A stretch of DNA of 22,333 nt, taken from IMG/VR virus record IMGVR_UViG_3300025652_000621, positions 1 through 22,333 of that record. One strand, written 5' to 3'. Source of the stretch: a virus. The notes beneath the pieces are model-generated. The model did not search any database, was not told the DNA's origin, and saw only the letters and a list, made by a program, of their open reading frames with translations. The stretch's first letter is position 1. Every line of letters begins with the position of its first letter. Of the stretch, positions 1 through 5,679 are shown one piece after another. The position numbers and the translations under genes were made by a program.

Positions 1-1
1 A

Positions 2-508
2 ACTGCTGATTTGCACAAACGTATTTCTTGCACATTGAGTCACTATAGCTTATGGCTACATTGTTATAACTCTGGTGAACCAATTATGATTCTAGAGCAT
101 GATGCTTTTTTTACAAGAAAGTTTGATTATAAAGATATTAAAGATAGCTTTACTGGACATATTCTGGGACTATGCCACCCTGTAGGAGCTACAAGAAAGG
201 CCAATGTATATCAAGATGCAGTAAGATCTTATCATAATGATCTTGAGAAAAAGCTAAAAGCGGCTTTACCATATAGCATACAATCAGCACCAACTATAGA
301 TAAAAATGTAGTACCACAAGGTATTGCAGGTAACTCTGCCTATATTATTAAGCCAGAAGGTGCAGCTAAGCTTATCGCACTTACAGCAGAACATGGACTA
401 TGGCCTAACGATGCTATTATGTGCAAACAGTTAATGCCTAGTAAATTGCAGATTGTATATCCCTACTATACTAAAGTACAGGGTCTTATTTCTACCACTT
501 CACTATAA
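2..508 (+). CDS. GT25-type glycosyltransferase, 5' end outside window
   Basis: Probable glycosyltransferase of the LPS-biosynthesis family 25, which moves a sugar from a nucleotide-sugar donor onto a surface glycan. The visible part carries the family signature of a Ser-His-x-x-Leu-Trp block (SHYSLW) followed about 15 residues later by the nucleotide-binding strand and acidic motif ILEHDA; most members have EDD where this has EHD. The reading frame stays open upstream of the first possible start (a TTG at position 11) to the window edge, and the matching paralog has about 70 more N-terminal residues, so the gene is truncated by the window. It lies 17 bases before the paralogous gene at 526, which shares the same signature, pointing to tandem duplication. 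Donor and acceptor sugars cannot be told from the sequence. Confidence 0.75.
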   Translation, partial: TADLHKRISCTLSHYSLWLHCYNSGEPIMILEHDAFFTRKFDYKDIKDSFTGHILGLCHPVGATRKANVYQDAVRSYHNDLEKKLKAALPYSIQSAPTIDKNVVPQGIAGNSAYIIKPEGAAKLIALTAEHGLWPNDAIMCKQLMPSKLQIVYPYYTKVQGLISTTSL

Positions 509-525
509 CTATTGGATAGCTCTAC

Positions 526-1170
526 ATGAAAGCTTTTGTCATAACAATAATGGATAATCCTGAATCTGTAAGAGTAGCAGAAAGGTGTATTCGATCTGCT
601 GCAAAGTATGGTATTGAGGTAGAAAAATTTCCTGCAATTACCCCAGCACAGGATCCTGTAAATATTGCTGCTGATAAAGGTATTCCAGTAGACAATTTCA
701 AAGAGGTTTATTCTCGATTTGAAAACTGTGTGTCTGCATTTCTTTCTCACTTTACATTATGGGAAAAGTGTGTAGAAGATAATGAACAGTATATGATACT
801 AGAGCACGATGCATACTTTATAGATCAGCCAAATGTTTTTATGCAGTTCGATCGCGCTATTAATCTCGGCCAACCAAGCTACGGCAAAGCCCAAAGACCT
901 ATGAAACTCGGGGTTAATCCTCTTACTTCTAAACCGTATTTTCCCGGTGCTCATGCTTATATGATTAAGCCTGTAGGAGCTAAAGCTTTTATACAACGAG
1001 CATTTATGGATGCCGGACCAACTGACATATTTTTACATAGAAAGCGTTTCCCTTGGCTGCAGGAGTACTACCCTTGGCCAGTACAGTCACGAGATACATT
1101 TACAACTATTCAAAAAGTTGACGGCTGTTTTGCAAAACATGGATTTAATAATGACTACAAAATCATCTAA
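526..1170 (+). CDS. GT25-type glycosyltransferase, complete
   Basis: A 214-residue glycosyltransferase of family 25 type, paralogous to the gene before it. The N-terminal strand MKAFVITI is the typical Rossmann-like opening of this family. The Ser-His-x-x-Leu-Trp block (SHFTLW, about residues 74-79) and the acidic motif ILEHDA (about 91-96) follow, and the segment GAHAYMIKP near residue 145 matches the GNSAYIIKP segment of the neighbour. EHD replaces the usual EDD in both copies, so the change was probably present before duplication. It probably adds a sugar to host surface glycan or to a phage-encoded acceptor; the sequence does not say which. Its end overlaps the next gene by 20 bases, which suggests coupled translation. 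Confidence 0.78.
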   Translation: MKAFVITIMDNPESVRVAERCIRSAAKYGIEVEKFPAITPAQDPVNIAADKGIPVDNFKEVYSRFENCVSAFLSHFTLWEKCVEDNEQYMILEHDAYFIDQPNVFMQFDRAINLGQPSYGKAQRPMKLGVNPLTSKPYFPGAHAYMIKPVGAKAFIQRAFMDAGPTDIFLHRKRFPWLQEYYPWPVQSRDTFTTIQKVDGCFAKHGFNNDYKII

Positions 1171-1786
1171 ACTATTCATAACAGGTTGTGATGCATCTAC
1201 TGAATGGATGCTACCTTGGTTTGTAGACACCTATCGCAAGCACAACGATACTCCACTGATGATTATGGACTTTGGTATGAAGACGAGCTTGTACGCGGAT
1301 ATACGCAAGAGCGTCCGCGGACATGAACAAGGCTGGTTTAAAAAACCTAAGGCTATGAGAATTGCTTCTGAATTCGCAGAACAAGTATGCTGGCTAGACA
1401 CTGACTGTGAAGTACTTGGTGATCTATCTGGTATTTTTAATCATGTCCAGCAACAAAAACTTTCGATGGTCATAGATAAACCATGGACCTCTCGACGTGG
1501 TGGTACATGGCACAATTCTGGTGTAGTTGCATACAAAGGAACACCATCTATCCTAATGGATTGGGAAATGTCCTGTGCAACGGCTCCAATGCAAGGTGAT
1601 CAAGAAGTCTTACATATGATGATGAATTCACCACTAAAACGTATGCAGTTTATTGAAGATGTGCCTAATCGCTATAATGTGCTTCGTTTACAGCATATAG
1701 ATAAGACGTTGCCAAAAGATCCATTGGTGTATCACTGGACAGGCAGAGCAGGCAAGGAACATATTAGGAAATTGATGAATGGGTAG
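1151..1786 (+). CDS. DTD-motif nucleotide-sugar transferase-like protein
   Basis: A 211-residue protein with the look of a GT-A-fold (GT8-like) transferase. Its core is the segment CWLDTDCEVLGDLSGIF at about residues 80-96, where DTD is the metal and nucleotide-sugar binding DxD motif; HNSGVVAYKG at about 121-130 corresponds to the N-(S/T)-G-V loop of such enzymes. The chosen ATG (1151) lies inside the end of the preceding gene. An in-frame ATG 12 bases upstream is possible, while longer extensions would run deep into the upstream gene and look unlike protein. Overlaps on both sides make it part of one translationally coupled glycan operon with the two GT25 genes. Substrates are unknown. Confidence 0.68.
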   Translation: MTTKSSKLFITGCDASTEWMLPWFVDTYRKHNDTPLMIMDFGMKTSLYADIRKSVRGHEQGWFKKPKAMRIASEFAEQVCWLDTDCEVLGDLSGIFNHVQQQKLSMVIDKPWTSRRGGTWHNSGVVAYKGTPSILMDWEMSCATAPMQGDQEVLHMMMNSPLKRMQFIEDVPNRYNVLRLQHIDKTLPKDPLVYHWTGRAGKEHIRKLMNG

Positions 1787-2375
1787 AGTAGTTCACGTAA
1801 TCGGCAATGGCGACAACGCACCGATGTATAATCAGAATAGTAAAGGTACTAAGATCACTTGTAATCTTCCGCCTTTTGCTGTTCACGGCACGTATGGTAG
1901 TTGCATAGTTGATTTTAAAATGATGAGAGCTATGCATGAAGGAAGTGTTCAAGTGCCTGGTGATTGGATTCTTGGATTCAGACCCAGTAAATATCTTGAG
2001 ACCAACCCTGATTTAAGAATTCGATGGATGAATCAGGTACGTGATACATACTTAGTAAAGCCAGAATATGCAAAAAGCTACACCGATTTTAATTGCGGAC
2101 ATATGGCTGTTCACTATTCTGCAAACAAACTAAAGGCTGAAGAGATTCATTTATATGGTTTTGATTCTTTATTCGATTTTAATTTGCGCAGCTGTACTGA
2201 CTTTTATCTTACATCTGATAGAGGTGATACCAATAATATGAGATTGTCGGATAACTGGAGACCTATCTGGCAAAATATGTTTAAAGAGTTTTCTGATACC
2301 CAGTTTGTATTACATCATAAGCATAAGAACATAAAATTTAAAATACCTGATAATGTTGAAATAGTTACAACATAG
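1779..2375 (+). CDS. unrecognised protein in glycosyltransferase operon
   Basis: A 198-residue protein I cannot place with certainty. It opens with a Rossmann-type strand-loop (VVHVIGNGDNAP), and a second strand region (EEIHLYGFDSLFDF, about residues 123-136) resembles the nucleotide-binding parts of sialyltransferase-like or DUF115/MptE-like proteins, in which an initial GNG loop and a later GxD motif recur. That resemblance, with the three glycosyltransferase-like genes upstream, makes a sugar or nucleotide-sugar role the best guess. It starts inside the last eight bases of the preceding gene. A strong promoter follows its stop, so it appears to be the last gene of this operon. Confidence 0.6.
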   Translation: MGRVVHVIGNGDNAPMYNQNSKGTKITCNLPPFAVHGTYGSCIVDFKMMRAMHEGSVQVPGDWILGFRPSKYLETNPDLRIRWMNQVRDTYLVKPEYAKSYTDFNCGHMAVHYSANKLKAEEIHLYGFDSLFDFNLRSCTDFYLTSDRGDTNNMRLSDNWRPIWQNMFKEFSDTQFVLHHKHKNIKFKIPDNVEIVTT

Positions 2376-2378
2376 GGG

Positions 2379-2407
2379 TTTACATACCATGACATTTTGT
2401 GTATAAT
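2379..2407 (+). promoter_or_regulatory. sigma70-type phage promoter
   Basis: TTTACA at 2379-2384, a 17-base spacer and a perfect TATAAT at 2402-2407, preceded by a GGGG run. It sits in the gap between the stop at 2375 and the start at 2432. It is the best example of the promoter pattern repeated through this window. Confidence 0.8.
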
Positions 2408-2431
2408 ATTAAAGTAATTAATAGGACGGGG

Positions 2432-2656
2432 ATGAATACTACTATGGTAAAGCTAAATGATAAGATTATTAAGAAGCGCATGGACGAACTTCAACGCTGT
2501 ATGGAACAAAATGCACATTTAGCAGAAGCACTATATGTAATGGATCTATATCATTCTGTACGTAAGTGTTGGTCAGTTTTAAGTGAAGAAGATCGTGACT
2601 ATCTCCAAGCTGTTGACTATGCCATCTCAGAAAGGATTGAATGGAAGTTACCATGA
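2432..2656 (+). CDS. small unrecognised protein
   Basis: A 74-residue soluble protein, mostly alpha-helical and charged, with no motif I recognise. The start at 2432 is chosen because AGGA lies five bases upstream and because an upstream in-frame GTG falls inside the promoter -10 region. An ATG 12 bases downstream is also possible. It is the first gene after the promoter at 2379 and overlaps the start of the secreted glycine-zipper gene by an ATGA junction, so the two are probably co-translated as an early or middle unit. Confidence 0.65.
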   Translation: MNTTMVKLNDKIIKKRMDELQRCMEQNAHLAEALYVMDLYHSVRKCWSVLSEEDRDYLQAVDYAISERIEWKLP

Positions 2657-3120
2657 TGAAAAAGATTCTGTTAACTACTGTATTGGCTACACTGGGTACA
2701 TCTGTTTATGCTGATGAAACGGTGAATGCTCGGGTTAAAGATCATTATACAACTGTATATGAGTCAGTTCCGGTGTCAAAACGCTATTGTGAGAATGTAG
2801 AAGTTCCAGTATATGGAAATAGACATACTCAAGGTAATGCTGCAGGAGGAGCTATTCTTGGAATGATCATTGGCGGTCTTGCTGGTAAAGCTGTCACTGG
2901 TAAAGACAATGGTGCAGCAGCAGGTGCTATTATGGGTGGAGTAATCGGTGCCGACAGAGCCGCCAAACCCAAGAATGAAATTGTTGTTACTGGTTATCGT
3001 ACAGAGCGCCAATGCAATGATGTTACTGAATACGTAAATAAACAAAAAAAAGTTTATGATTATTCAACTTTAGGGTTTACATTGGACGGCAAACGGTATA
3101 GAATAGAATTTATCAAATAG
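2653..3120 (+). CDS. secreted glycine-zipper protein
   Basis: A 155-residue exported protein. Residues 1-20 form a classic signal peptide (MMKK, a hydrophobic stretch, then SVYA before Asp), predicting cleavage after Ala20 and export to the periplasm or outer membrane. Residues 62-100 are a glycine-zipper pair of membrane-associating helices with repeated GxxxG spacing (GGAILGMIIGG, then GAIMGGVIGA), as in the 17-kDa surface antigen and SlyB-like proteins. Two cysteines (about 46 and 121) flank the zipper and could form a disulfide. There is no lipobox. GGAAG five bases before the ATG supports the start. The role is unknown; envelope modification, superinfection exclusion or lysis help are possible. 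Confidence 0.75.
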   Translation: MMKKILLTTVLATLGTSVYADETVNARVKDHYTTVYESVPVSKRYCENVEVPVYGNRHTQGNAAGGAILGMIIGGLAGKAVTGKDNGAAAGAIMGGVIGADRAAKPKNEIVVTGYRTERQCNDVTEYVNKQKKVYDYSTLGFTLDGKRYRIEFIK

Positions 3121-3131
3121 GAGAAACTAGT

Positions 3132-3208
3132 GCGGGTGTAGCCCAAAGGTAGGAGGCACCAGACTTAAAATCTGTACAGTGTGGGTTCGAATCCCACCAC
3201 CCGTACCA
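3132..3208 (+). tRNA. tRNA with UAA anticodon (Leu codon UUA), short variable loop
   Basis: Complete 77-base cloverleaf. Acceptor GCGGGTG pairs with CACCCGT (closing G-U), D stem GCC/GGC, T arm GTGGG-TTCGAAT-CCCAC, discriminator A and encoded CCA. The anticodon loop CTTAAAA gives UAA. Two oddities: the variable loop is only five bases, whereas bacterial leucine tRNAs have a long variable arm, and the first anticodon-stem pair is C-U. Charging as leucine is therefore inferred from the anticodon only. Confidence 0.8.
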
Positions 3209-3218
3209 ATAAATCCTT

Positions 3219-3246
3219 TCCGGTTCGAGTCCGGATGGGAGTACCA
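3219..3246 (+). pseudogene. orphan tRNA 3' half
   Basis: A perfect T arm (TCCGG, loop TTCGAGT, CCGGA), the 3' acceptor strand TGGGAGT, discriminator A and CCA, but no matching D arm, anticodon arm or 5' acceptor strand (ACTCCCA) before it. Only 10 bases separate it from the previous tRNA's CCA. It is a tRNA remnant or a minihelix-like element. Confidence 0.75.
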
Positions 3247-3260
3247 TATAAAAAAAATAT

Positions 3261-3351
3261 GGAAGTGAGACTTGGTAGTCAGAGGAGTCTTATAAGCTCT
3301 TTGCGCCAGATTAGCGCCTTTGAGGTGGTTCGAATCCACCCACTTCTACCA
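3261..3351 (+). tRNA. class II tRNA with apparent UAU anticodon
   Basis: A 91-base tRNA with acceptor GGAAGTG/CACTTCT, T arm GGTGG-TTCGAAT-CCACC, discriminator A and encoded CCA. The anticodon stem GGAGT/GCTCT encloses CTTATAA, reading UAU (Ile codon AUA). The variable region is 23 bases with its own GCGC/GCGC stem, the shape of Leu, Ser or Tyr tRNAs. Body class and anticodon disagree, so the amino acid identity is uncertain; a leucine-type body is suggested by discriminator A. Confidence 0.7.
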
Positions 3352-3380
3352 AATAAAAATGAAAAAAATTCGTTTTAGGG

Positions 3381-3410
3381 TTTAAAACCGATTTAAAACG
3401 TATATATACT
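3381..3410 (+). promoter_or_regulatory. promoter for the mini-cistron
   Basis: TTTAAA at 3381-3386, an 18-base spacer and TATACT at 3405-3410, preceded by TTAGGG as at other sites in this region. It lies just upstream of a 38-codon frame that ends in a terminator, forming a self-contained small transcription unit inside the tRNA cluster. Confidence 0.55.
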
Positions 3411-3436
3411 ACTAACAATAGGAATCAATCCAAAAT

Positions 3437-3553
3437 ATGTCCATTCACTTTACATATCCACTCCAGTCAACGGCCGCAGTCTCATGCGATCGCAGATCTA
3501 TGGGTAATGGCAAATGGCAGATTAATAACATTGAGGGTTTTGGAAACGGATAG
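3437..3553 (+). CDS. 38-codon mini-gene or leader peptide
   Basis: A small frame of 38 residues, beginning MSIHFTYPLQ and ending NNIEGFGNG, bounded by a promoter 27 bases upstream and a strong terminator 28 bases downstream. AGGA lies 13 bases before the ATG, longer than ideal. No family is recognised. Its last codons (GAG GGT TTT) coincide with a nine-base segment complementary to the 5' arm of the terminator, so translating ribosomes would cover that segment. The frame may thus be a leader peptide that controls termination, or a real tiny phage protein. Existence of the frame is certain; expression is inferred from the flanking signals. Confidence 0.45.
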   Translation: MSIHFTYPLQSTAAVSCDRRSMGNGKWQINNIEGFGNG

Positions 3554-3589
3554 TAACAATTAAATAGTTACAAGTTTTTTAAAACCCTC
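3533..3589 (+). promoter_or_regulatory. candidate antiterminator pairing
   Basis: GAGGGTTTT occurs at 3533-3541 and again at 3605-3613. Both copies are complementary to AAAACCCTC at 3581-3589. The second pairing is the terminator stem; the first would exclude it. A small hairpin (GTAAC/GTTAC, 3553-3571) lies between. The first copy lies inside the last codons of the 38-codon frame, which gives attenuator-like geometry. Confidence 0.45.
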
Positions 3590-3617
3590 CAAGTGAAAAC
3601 TTCGGAGGGTTTTTTAT
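3581..3617 (+). terminator. intrinsic terminator
   Basis: AAAACCCTCC then AAGT, a GAAA tetraloop, ACTT with one bulged C, then GGAGGGTTTT and a T run. This gives a long GC-centred stem followed by uridines, the clearest factor-independent terminator in the window. Confidence 0.9.
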
Positions 3618-3713
3618 TATGGTGTCACTGATGGTTCAGACGGTTCTCTCATAAGGAACTATGGAAGATTCAATTTCTTCTGACACTACCAAGAAAAAAA
3701 TTTAAATTAGGTG

Positions 3714-3742
3714 TTTACAACCCGATTTGAATAATGTAAGAT
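3714..3742 (+). promoter_or_regulatory. promoter of tRNA-like element copy 1 and tRNA-Tyr unit
   Basis: TTTACA at 3714-3719, a 17-base spacer and TAAGAT at 3737-3742. Transcription would begin near 3749 and run into the structured leader, the first tRNA-like element and tRNA-Tyr. Confidence 0.65.
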
Positions 3743-3748
3743 ACTAAT

Positions 3749-3882
3749 ATGAGGACGAAGAGATCATATCAATCTCCTCAAAGTGGAAATGCGGAACGAG
3801 ACTGCGGTAACCCCACTATAAACAAATACCGAATGGGCGTACTGGAGGATGGAAGCGTAAGCTGAAAAATCCCAGATAATAT
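3749..3882 (+). ncRNA. structured leader RNA with a 38-codon frame
   Basis: Hairpins visible directly: GAGAT/ATCTC near 3761-3777, AGTGG/CCACT spanning about 3783-3819, CTGG..GGAT pairing with ATCCCAG around 3842-3874, and AGC-GTAA-GCT with a GNRA tetraloop at about 3854-3863. The stretch also contains an ATG frame of 38 codons (3749-3865) that starts exactly where transcription from the 3714 promoter is expected, so it would be leaderless. The hairpin content suggests the RNA itself matters; no RNA family is recognised. Confidence 0.45.
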
Positions 3883-3992
3883 TATTCTATTTTCACATGT
3901 ACACAAACCAGTTGTAGCTACCTGGTAGTGGACTATATGTATCGAGATACGAAAACACGTTCGATTCGTGGTGTACAGTTGTAAATAGAATA
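3883..3992 (+). ncRNA. tRNA-like RNA in a long helix, copy 1
   Basis: An outer helix of 10 pairs (3883-3892 with 3983-3992), a T-T mismatch, CA/TG, a 2x2 internal loop (CA opposite GT), then a 7-pair acceptor-like stem TGTACAC/GTGTACA (3898-3904 with 3971-3977). Inside are a D-arm-like hairpin ACCAG/CTGGT, a small GTAT/ATAC hairpin, and a T-arm-like hairpin CACG-TTCGATT-CGTG that directly abuts the acceptor 3' strand, as in tRNA. No CCA is encoded. The helix ends one base before tRNA-Tyr. The motifs TTTTCACATG and CAGTTGNAAA recur in copy 2 at 7236-7401. Confidence 0.65.
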
Positions 3993-3993
3993 T

Positions 3994-4078
3994 GGGAAGG
4001 TAAAGTCGGGGGTTCCGACACGCGGACTGTAAATCCGTTCTTTAACCGGGAGAGGTTCGAGTCCTCACCTTCCCACCA
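3994..4078 (+). tRNA. tRNA-Tyr (GUA)
   Basis: An 85-base class II tRNA. Acceptor GGGAAGG/CCTTCCC is perfect, the anticodon stem GCGGA/TCCGT encloses CTGTAAA (GUA), a variable arm is present, the T loop is TTCGAGT, discriminator A and CCA are encoded. The outermost T-stem pair appears to be A-A. Confidence 0.9.
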
Positions 4079-4083
4079 ACAAC

Positions 4084-4159
4084 GTTCCTGTAGCTCAGCG
4101 GTCAGAGCTGCCCGCTCATAACGGGTAGGTCGTAGGTTCAAATCCTACCGGGAACACCA
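4084..4159 (+). tRNA. tRNA with CAU anticodon (Met or Ile2)
   Basis: A 76-base cloverleaf: acceptor GTTCCTG/CGGGAAC, anticodon stem GCCCG/CGGGT with loop CTCATAA (CAU), T arm GTAGG-TTCAAAT-CCTAC, A, CCA. The paired first base argues against initiator tRNA. Elongator Met and lysidine-modified Ile (AUA) cannot be separated here. Confidence 0.9.
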
Positions 4160-4201
4160 AATTTTATGTGGCGCAGGGTAATACCCGTAAGGCGTTATAT
4201 T

Positions 4202-4275
4202 GTAGGTATAGTGTAATGGTAACACGGCGGCTTCCAATCCCGCAAATCTGGGTTCGATTCCTAGTACCCTCGCCA
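4202..4275 (+). tRNA. degenerate tRNA, Gly(UCC)-like
   Basis: D arm GTG/CAC with a GG-containing loop, T arm CTGGG-TTCGATT-CCTAG, 3' acceptor strand TACCCTC, discriminator G and CCA are all present. The 5' acceptor strand GTAGGTA leaves T-T and A-C mismatches, and the anticodon stem GCGGC/CCCGC ends in a C-C mismatch. The loop region CTTCCAA is that of tRNA-Gly(UCC), but strict 5+7 spacing would read CCA (Trp). Either a decaying gene or one needing correction. Confidence 0.6.
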
Positions 4276-4285
4276 ACAAATGGTC

Positions 4286-4313
4286 CTGAGTTCGAATCTC
4301 AGGGGATTCACCA
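4286..4313 (+). pseudogene. orphan tRNA 3' half
   Basis: A perfect T arm CTGAG-TTCGAAT-CTCAG, 3' acceptor strand GGGATTC, discriminator A and CCA. It follows the previous tRNA's CCA by 10 bases, leaving no room for the rest of a tRNA, and no matching 5' acceptor strand (GAATCCC) precedes it. The arrangement matches the fragment at 3219-3246. Confidence 0.75.
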
Positions 4314-4323
4314 TTATTTTGAT

Positions 4324-4429
4324 GATACACTAGAAGTTCCTGTGGCGACCAAGCGATTGGGGGAAGATAGGAACGTAAAGAGCGAAATTACTGGCCTTAG
4401 CGTGTCAACACCTCAGTAGCTAGTGTATC
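4324..4429 (+). ncRNA. compact structured RNA closed by a 10-bp stem
   Basis: GATACACTAG (4324-4333) pairs perfectly with CTAGTGTATC (4420-4429). Inside are GTTCCT/AGGAAC enclosing CCAA-GCGA-TTGG with a GNRA tetraloop, a GTAA/TTAC hairpin, and ACTG/CAGT enclosing GTG-TCAA-CAC. This is a 106-base multi-branched fold with no convincing long frame. I do not recognise the family; ribozyme, riboregulator or assembly RNA are open. The next gene starts 38 bases downstream. Confidence 0.6.
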
Positions 4430-4467
4430 TTCTAAGTAATAGAATAGGTGGCTGTAAGGGGTCAGCG

Positions 4468-4596
4468 ATGACACTAAAGAAAGCGAAACGAAAGTTGAGT
4501 GTTAAATTTTGTAGGAAGCTTCAAAAGATGCCTGCACAGAAACGATTAGATGAGATATTGAAAGGCACTCATAAACGAAATAAAAAGCCTAGGTAG
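4468..4596 (+). CDS. small, very basic protein overlapping tRNA-Phe
   Basis: A 42-residue protein rich in Lys and Arg (begins MTLKKAKRKLSV, ends THKRNKKPR), with no acidic run or membrane segment. AAGGGG six bases before the ATG is a good ribosome binding site. The frame's last ten bases overlap the 5' end of tRNA-Phe, whose acceptor strand supplies the stop codon context. The charge suggests RNA or DNA binding; this is composition-based inference only. It may be co-transcribed with the structured RNA upstream. Confidence 0.55.
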   Translation: MTLKKAKRKLSVKFCRKLQKMPAQKRLDEILKGTHKRNKKPR

Positions 4597-4662
4597 CTCA
4601 GTTGGTAGAGCAGTTGGTTGAAGCCCAGCGTGTCGGCGGTTCGATTCCGTCCCTAGGCACCA
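4587..4662 (+). tRNA. tRNA-Phe (GAA)
   Basis: A 76-base cloverleaf: acceptor GCCTAGG/CCTAGGC perfect, D arm GCTC/GAGC, anticodon stem GTTGG/CCAGC with loop TTGAAGC (GAA), T arm GGCGG-TTCGATT-CCGTC, A, CCA. Confidence 0.95.
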
Positions 4663-4671
4663 AATTAAAGG

Positions 4672-4700
4672 TTTACAATTGTTTTCACTTAGTATAGAAT
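4672..4700 (+). promoter_or_regulatory. promoter for the 4728-5678 genes
   Basis: TTTACA at 4672-4677, a 17-base spacer and TAGAAT at 4695-4700 (TATAGA overlaps it), preceded by AAAGG. It sits just after tRNA-Phe and before the acidic small gene, heading a three-gene operon. Confidence 0.7.
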
Positions 4701-4727
4701 AACACTATCAACAATGGAGAATACAAT

Positions 4728-4883
4728 ATGACACTTTCTTTTAATCCACTTGACCCATACGTAAAAATGGTAATGGAAGTTTCTGATGAAACTCTTGTTC
4801 GTTTCTTTGACTCCATGGGTATCGACATCAAGATTAATGTTGAAGACGAAGATGAAGGTATTCTATACGATTGTGAGGCATAA
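4728..4883 (+). CDS. small acidic protein
   Basis: A 51-residue protein beginning MTLSFNPLDPYV, ending in a strongly acidic tail (VEDEDEG then ILYDCEA). GGAGA eight bases before the ATG and the promoter at 4672 support it as a real gene. Its stop overlaps the next start (TAATG), so the two are coupled. No family is recognised. Acidic phage proteins this small are often DNA mimics or inhibitors, but nothing in the sequence proves that. Confidence 0.7.
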   Translation: MTLSFNPLDPYVKMVMEVSDETLVRFFDSMGIDIKINVEDEDEGILYDCEA

Positions 4884-5164
4884 TGGTTAAGGTTCTTATA
4901 TACGGCTCAAAAGAGCTTTATGACGATTCGTCTTATGAAGGACGAGCCGAAGCTGATATTGTTCTTTATAGAGATAAAGATGATACTTATCACGCGAGAA
5001 AGAACCGTACCGGTCGCTATATTGGAAAATATTTATATGGTGGTATGCTTGAACACGTTCTTAACCGGATTGAAAATGATGAATGGGAAGCCGATATGAA
5101 ATCATATAAGCTTCAGCAGAAATATAAAGACCATCATTTAATCGAATTGAGTAAAAATGGCTGA
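4883..5164 (+). CDS. unrecognised protein, 93 residues
   Basis: A soluble protein with a beta-rich first half (MVKVLIYGSKELYDD, then ADIVLYRDKDDTYHARK) and a helical, charged second half. No catalytic or binding motif is recognised. It starts on the TAATG junction with the acidic gene and overlaps the HAD-like gene by eight bases, so the three are probably made together from the promoter at 4672. Confidence 0.7.
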   Translation: MVKVLIYGSKELYDDSSYEGRAEADIVLYRDKDDTYHARKNRTGRYIGKYLYGGMLEHVLNRIENDEWEADMKSYKLQQKYKDHHLIELSKNG

Positions 5165-5678
5165 TAGAAAATACTTGGTGTTTCTAGACATTGATGGCGT
5201 ATTTACTTCGTCTCGTGTACATTATGCACACAACGCAGTTTATGAAATGTGGCACAGGTTTGACCCTGTTGCAGTTGACTTTATGAACAAAATCCATGAT
5301 CGTTATCCAGTTCAATTTGTTTTGATCTCGACTTGGAAGAATTATCTTCGTAATGACGATAATCAAATCGAACATTGGATCCGTGCAGCATTTGCCAATT
5401 CTGGTTTTAGAGGTGATTTTCCAACAATGTGGAAAACCGATCCAGAAGAAACTTGGATTAATAAAGGTCACGGATACAATCGTGCCCACGAAATTATAGA
5501 CTATCTGGCAGATTACGCAACAGATGTTAAAGACTACATTATCTTTGATGATAATGATTATGAGTTTAAAAATGTGTTGGGTAAAAGCAGATTGGTTAGA
5601 ACAGATGCAGAAGAAGGCTTACTGTTCAAACATATGAAAAATGCTCAAAGTCTTATGGGACAATGGCACGAAAAATAA
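5157..5678 (+). CDS. HAD-superfamily phosphatase-like protein
   Basis: A 173-residue HAD-fold protein. Motif I is FLDIDGV, with the nucleophile Asp11 and Asp13; motif II is LISTWK (about 56-61); Lys103 in NKGHGYNR is a candidate motif III; and motif IV is FDDND (about 130-134). The ISTWK and DDND pattern is typical of stand-alone HAD domains related to the phosphatase part of Swiss-army-knife RNA repair proteins. A nucleotide or RNA-end phosphatase, analogous to the 3'-phosphatase of T4 polynucleotide kinase, would fit a region full of tRNA genes, but that link is inference. It ends two bases before a tRNA-like gene. Confidence 0.75.
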   Translation: MADRKYLVFLDIDGVFTSSRVHYAHNAVYEMWHRFDPVAVDFMNKIHDRYPVQFVLISTWKNYLRNDDNQIEHWIRAAFANSGFRGDFPTMWKTDPEETWINKGHGYNRAHEIIDYLADYATDVKDYIIFDDNDYEFKNVLGKSRLVRTDAEEGLLFKHMKNAQSLMGQWHEK

Positions 5679-5679
5679 T

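Noticed and set aside
3127-3378. Frames of 65-70 residues on both strands over 3127-3378
   Set aside because: They span tRNA genes and the orphan 3' half; no start signal fits.
3661-3705. 14-codon frame with AAGGA upstream (MEDSISSDTTKKKI)
   Set aside because: Too short to support without expression data, though it has a good ribosome site.
3893-4330. Minus-strand frames of 82 and 61 residues antisense to tRNA genes
   Set aside because: They are reverse reads of tRNA-Tyr, tRNA-Met and neighbours; peptides such as MNLRPTRYERAALTAELQ are well-known artefacts of tRNA antisense translation.
5030-5037. TATTTATA, a minus-strand late promoter consensus
   Set aside because: It is inside a plus-strand gene with no minus-strand gene to serve; most likely chance in AT-rich DNA.
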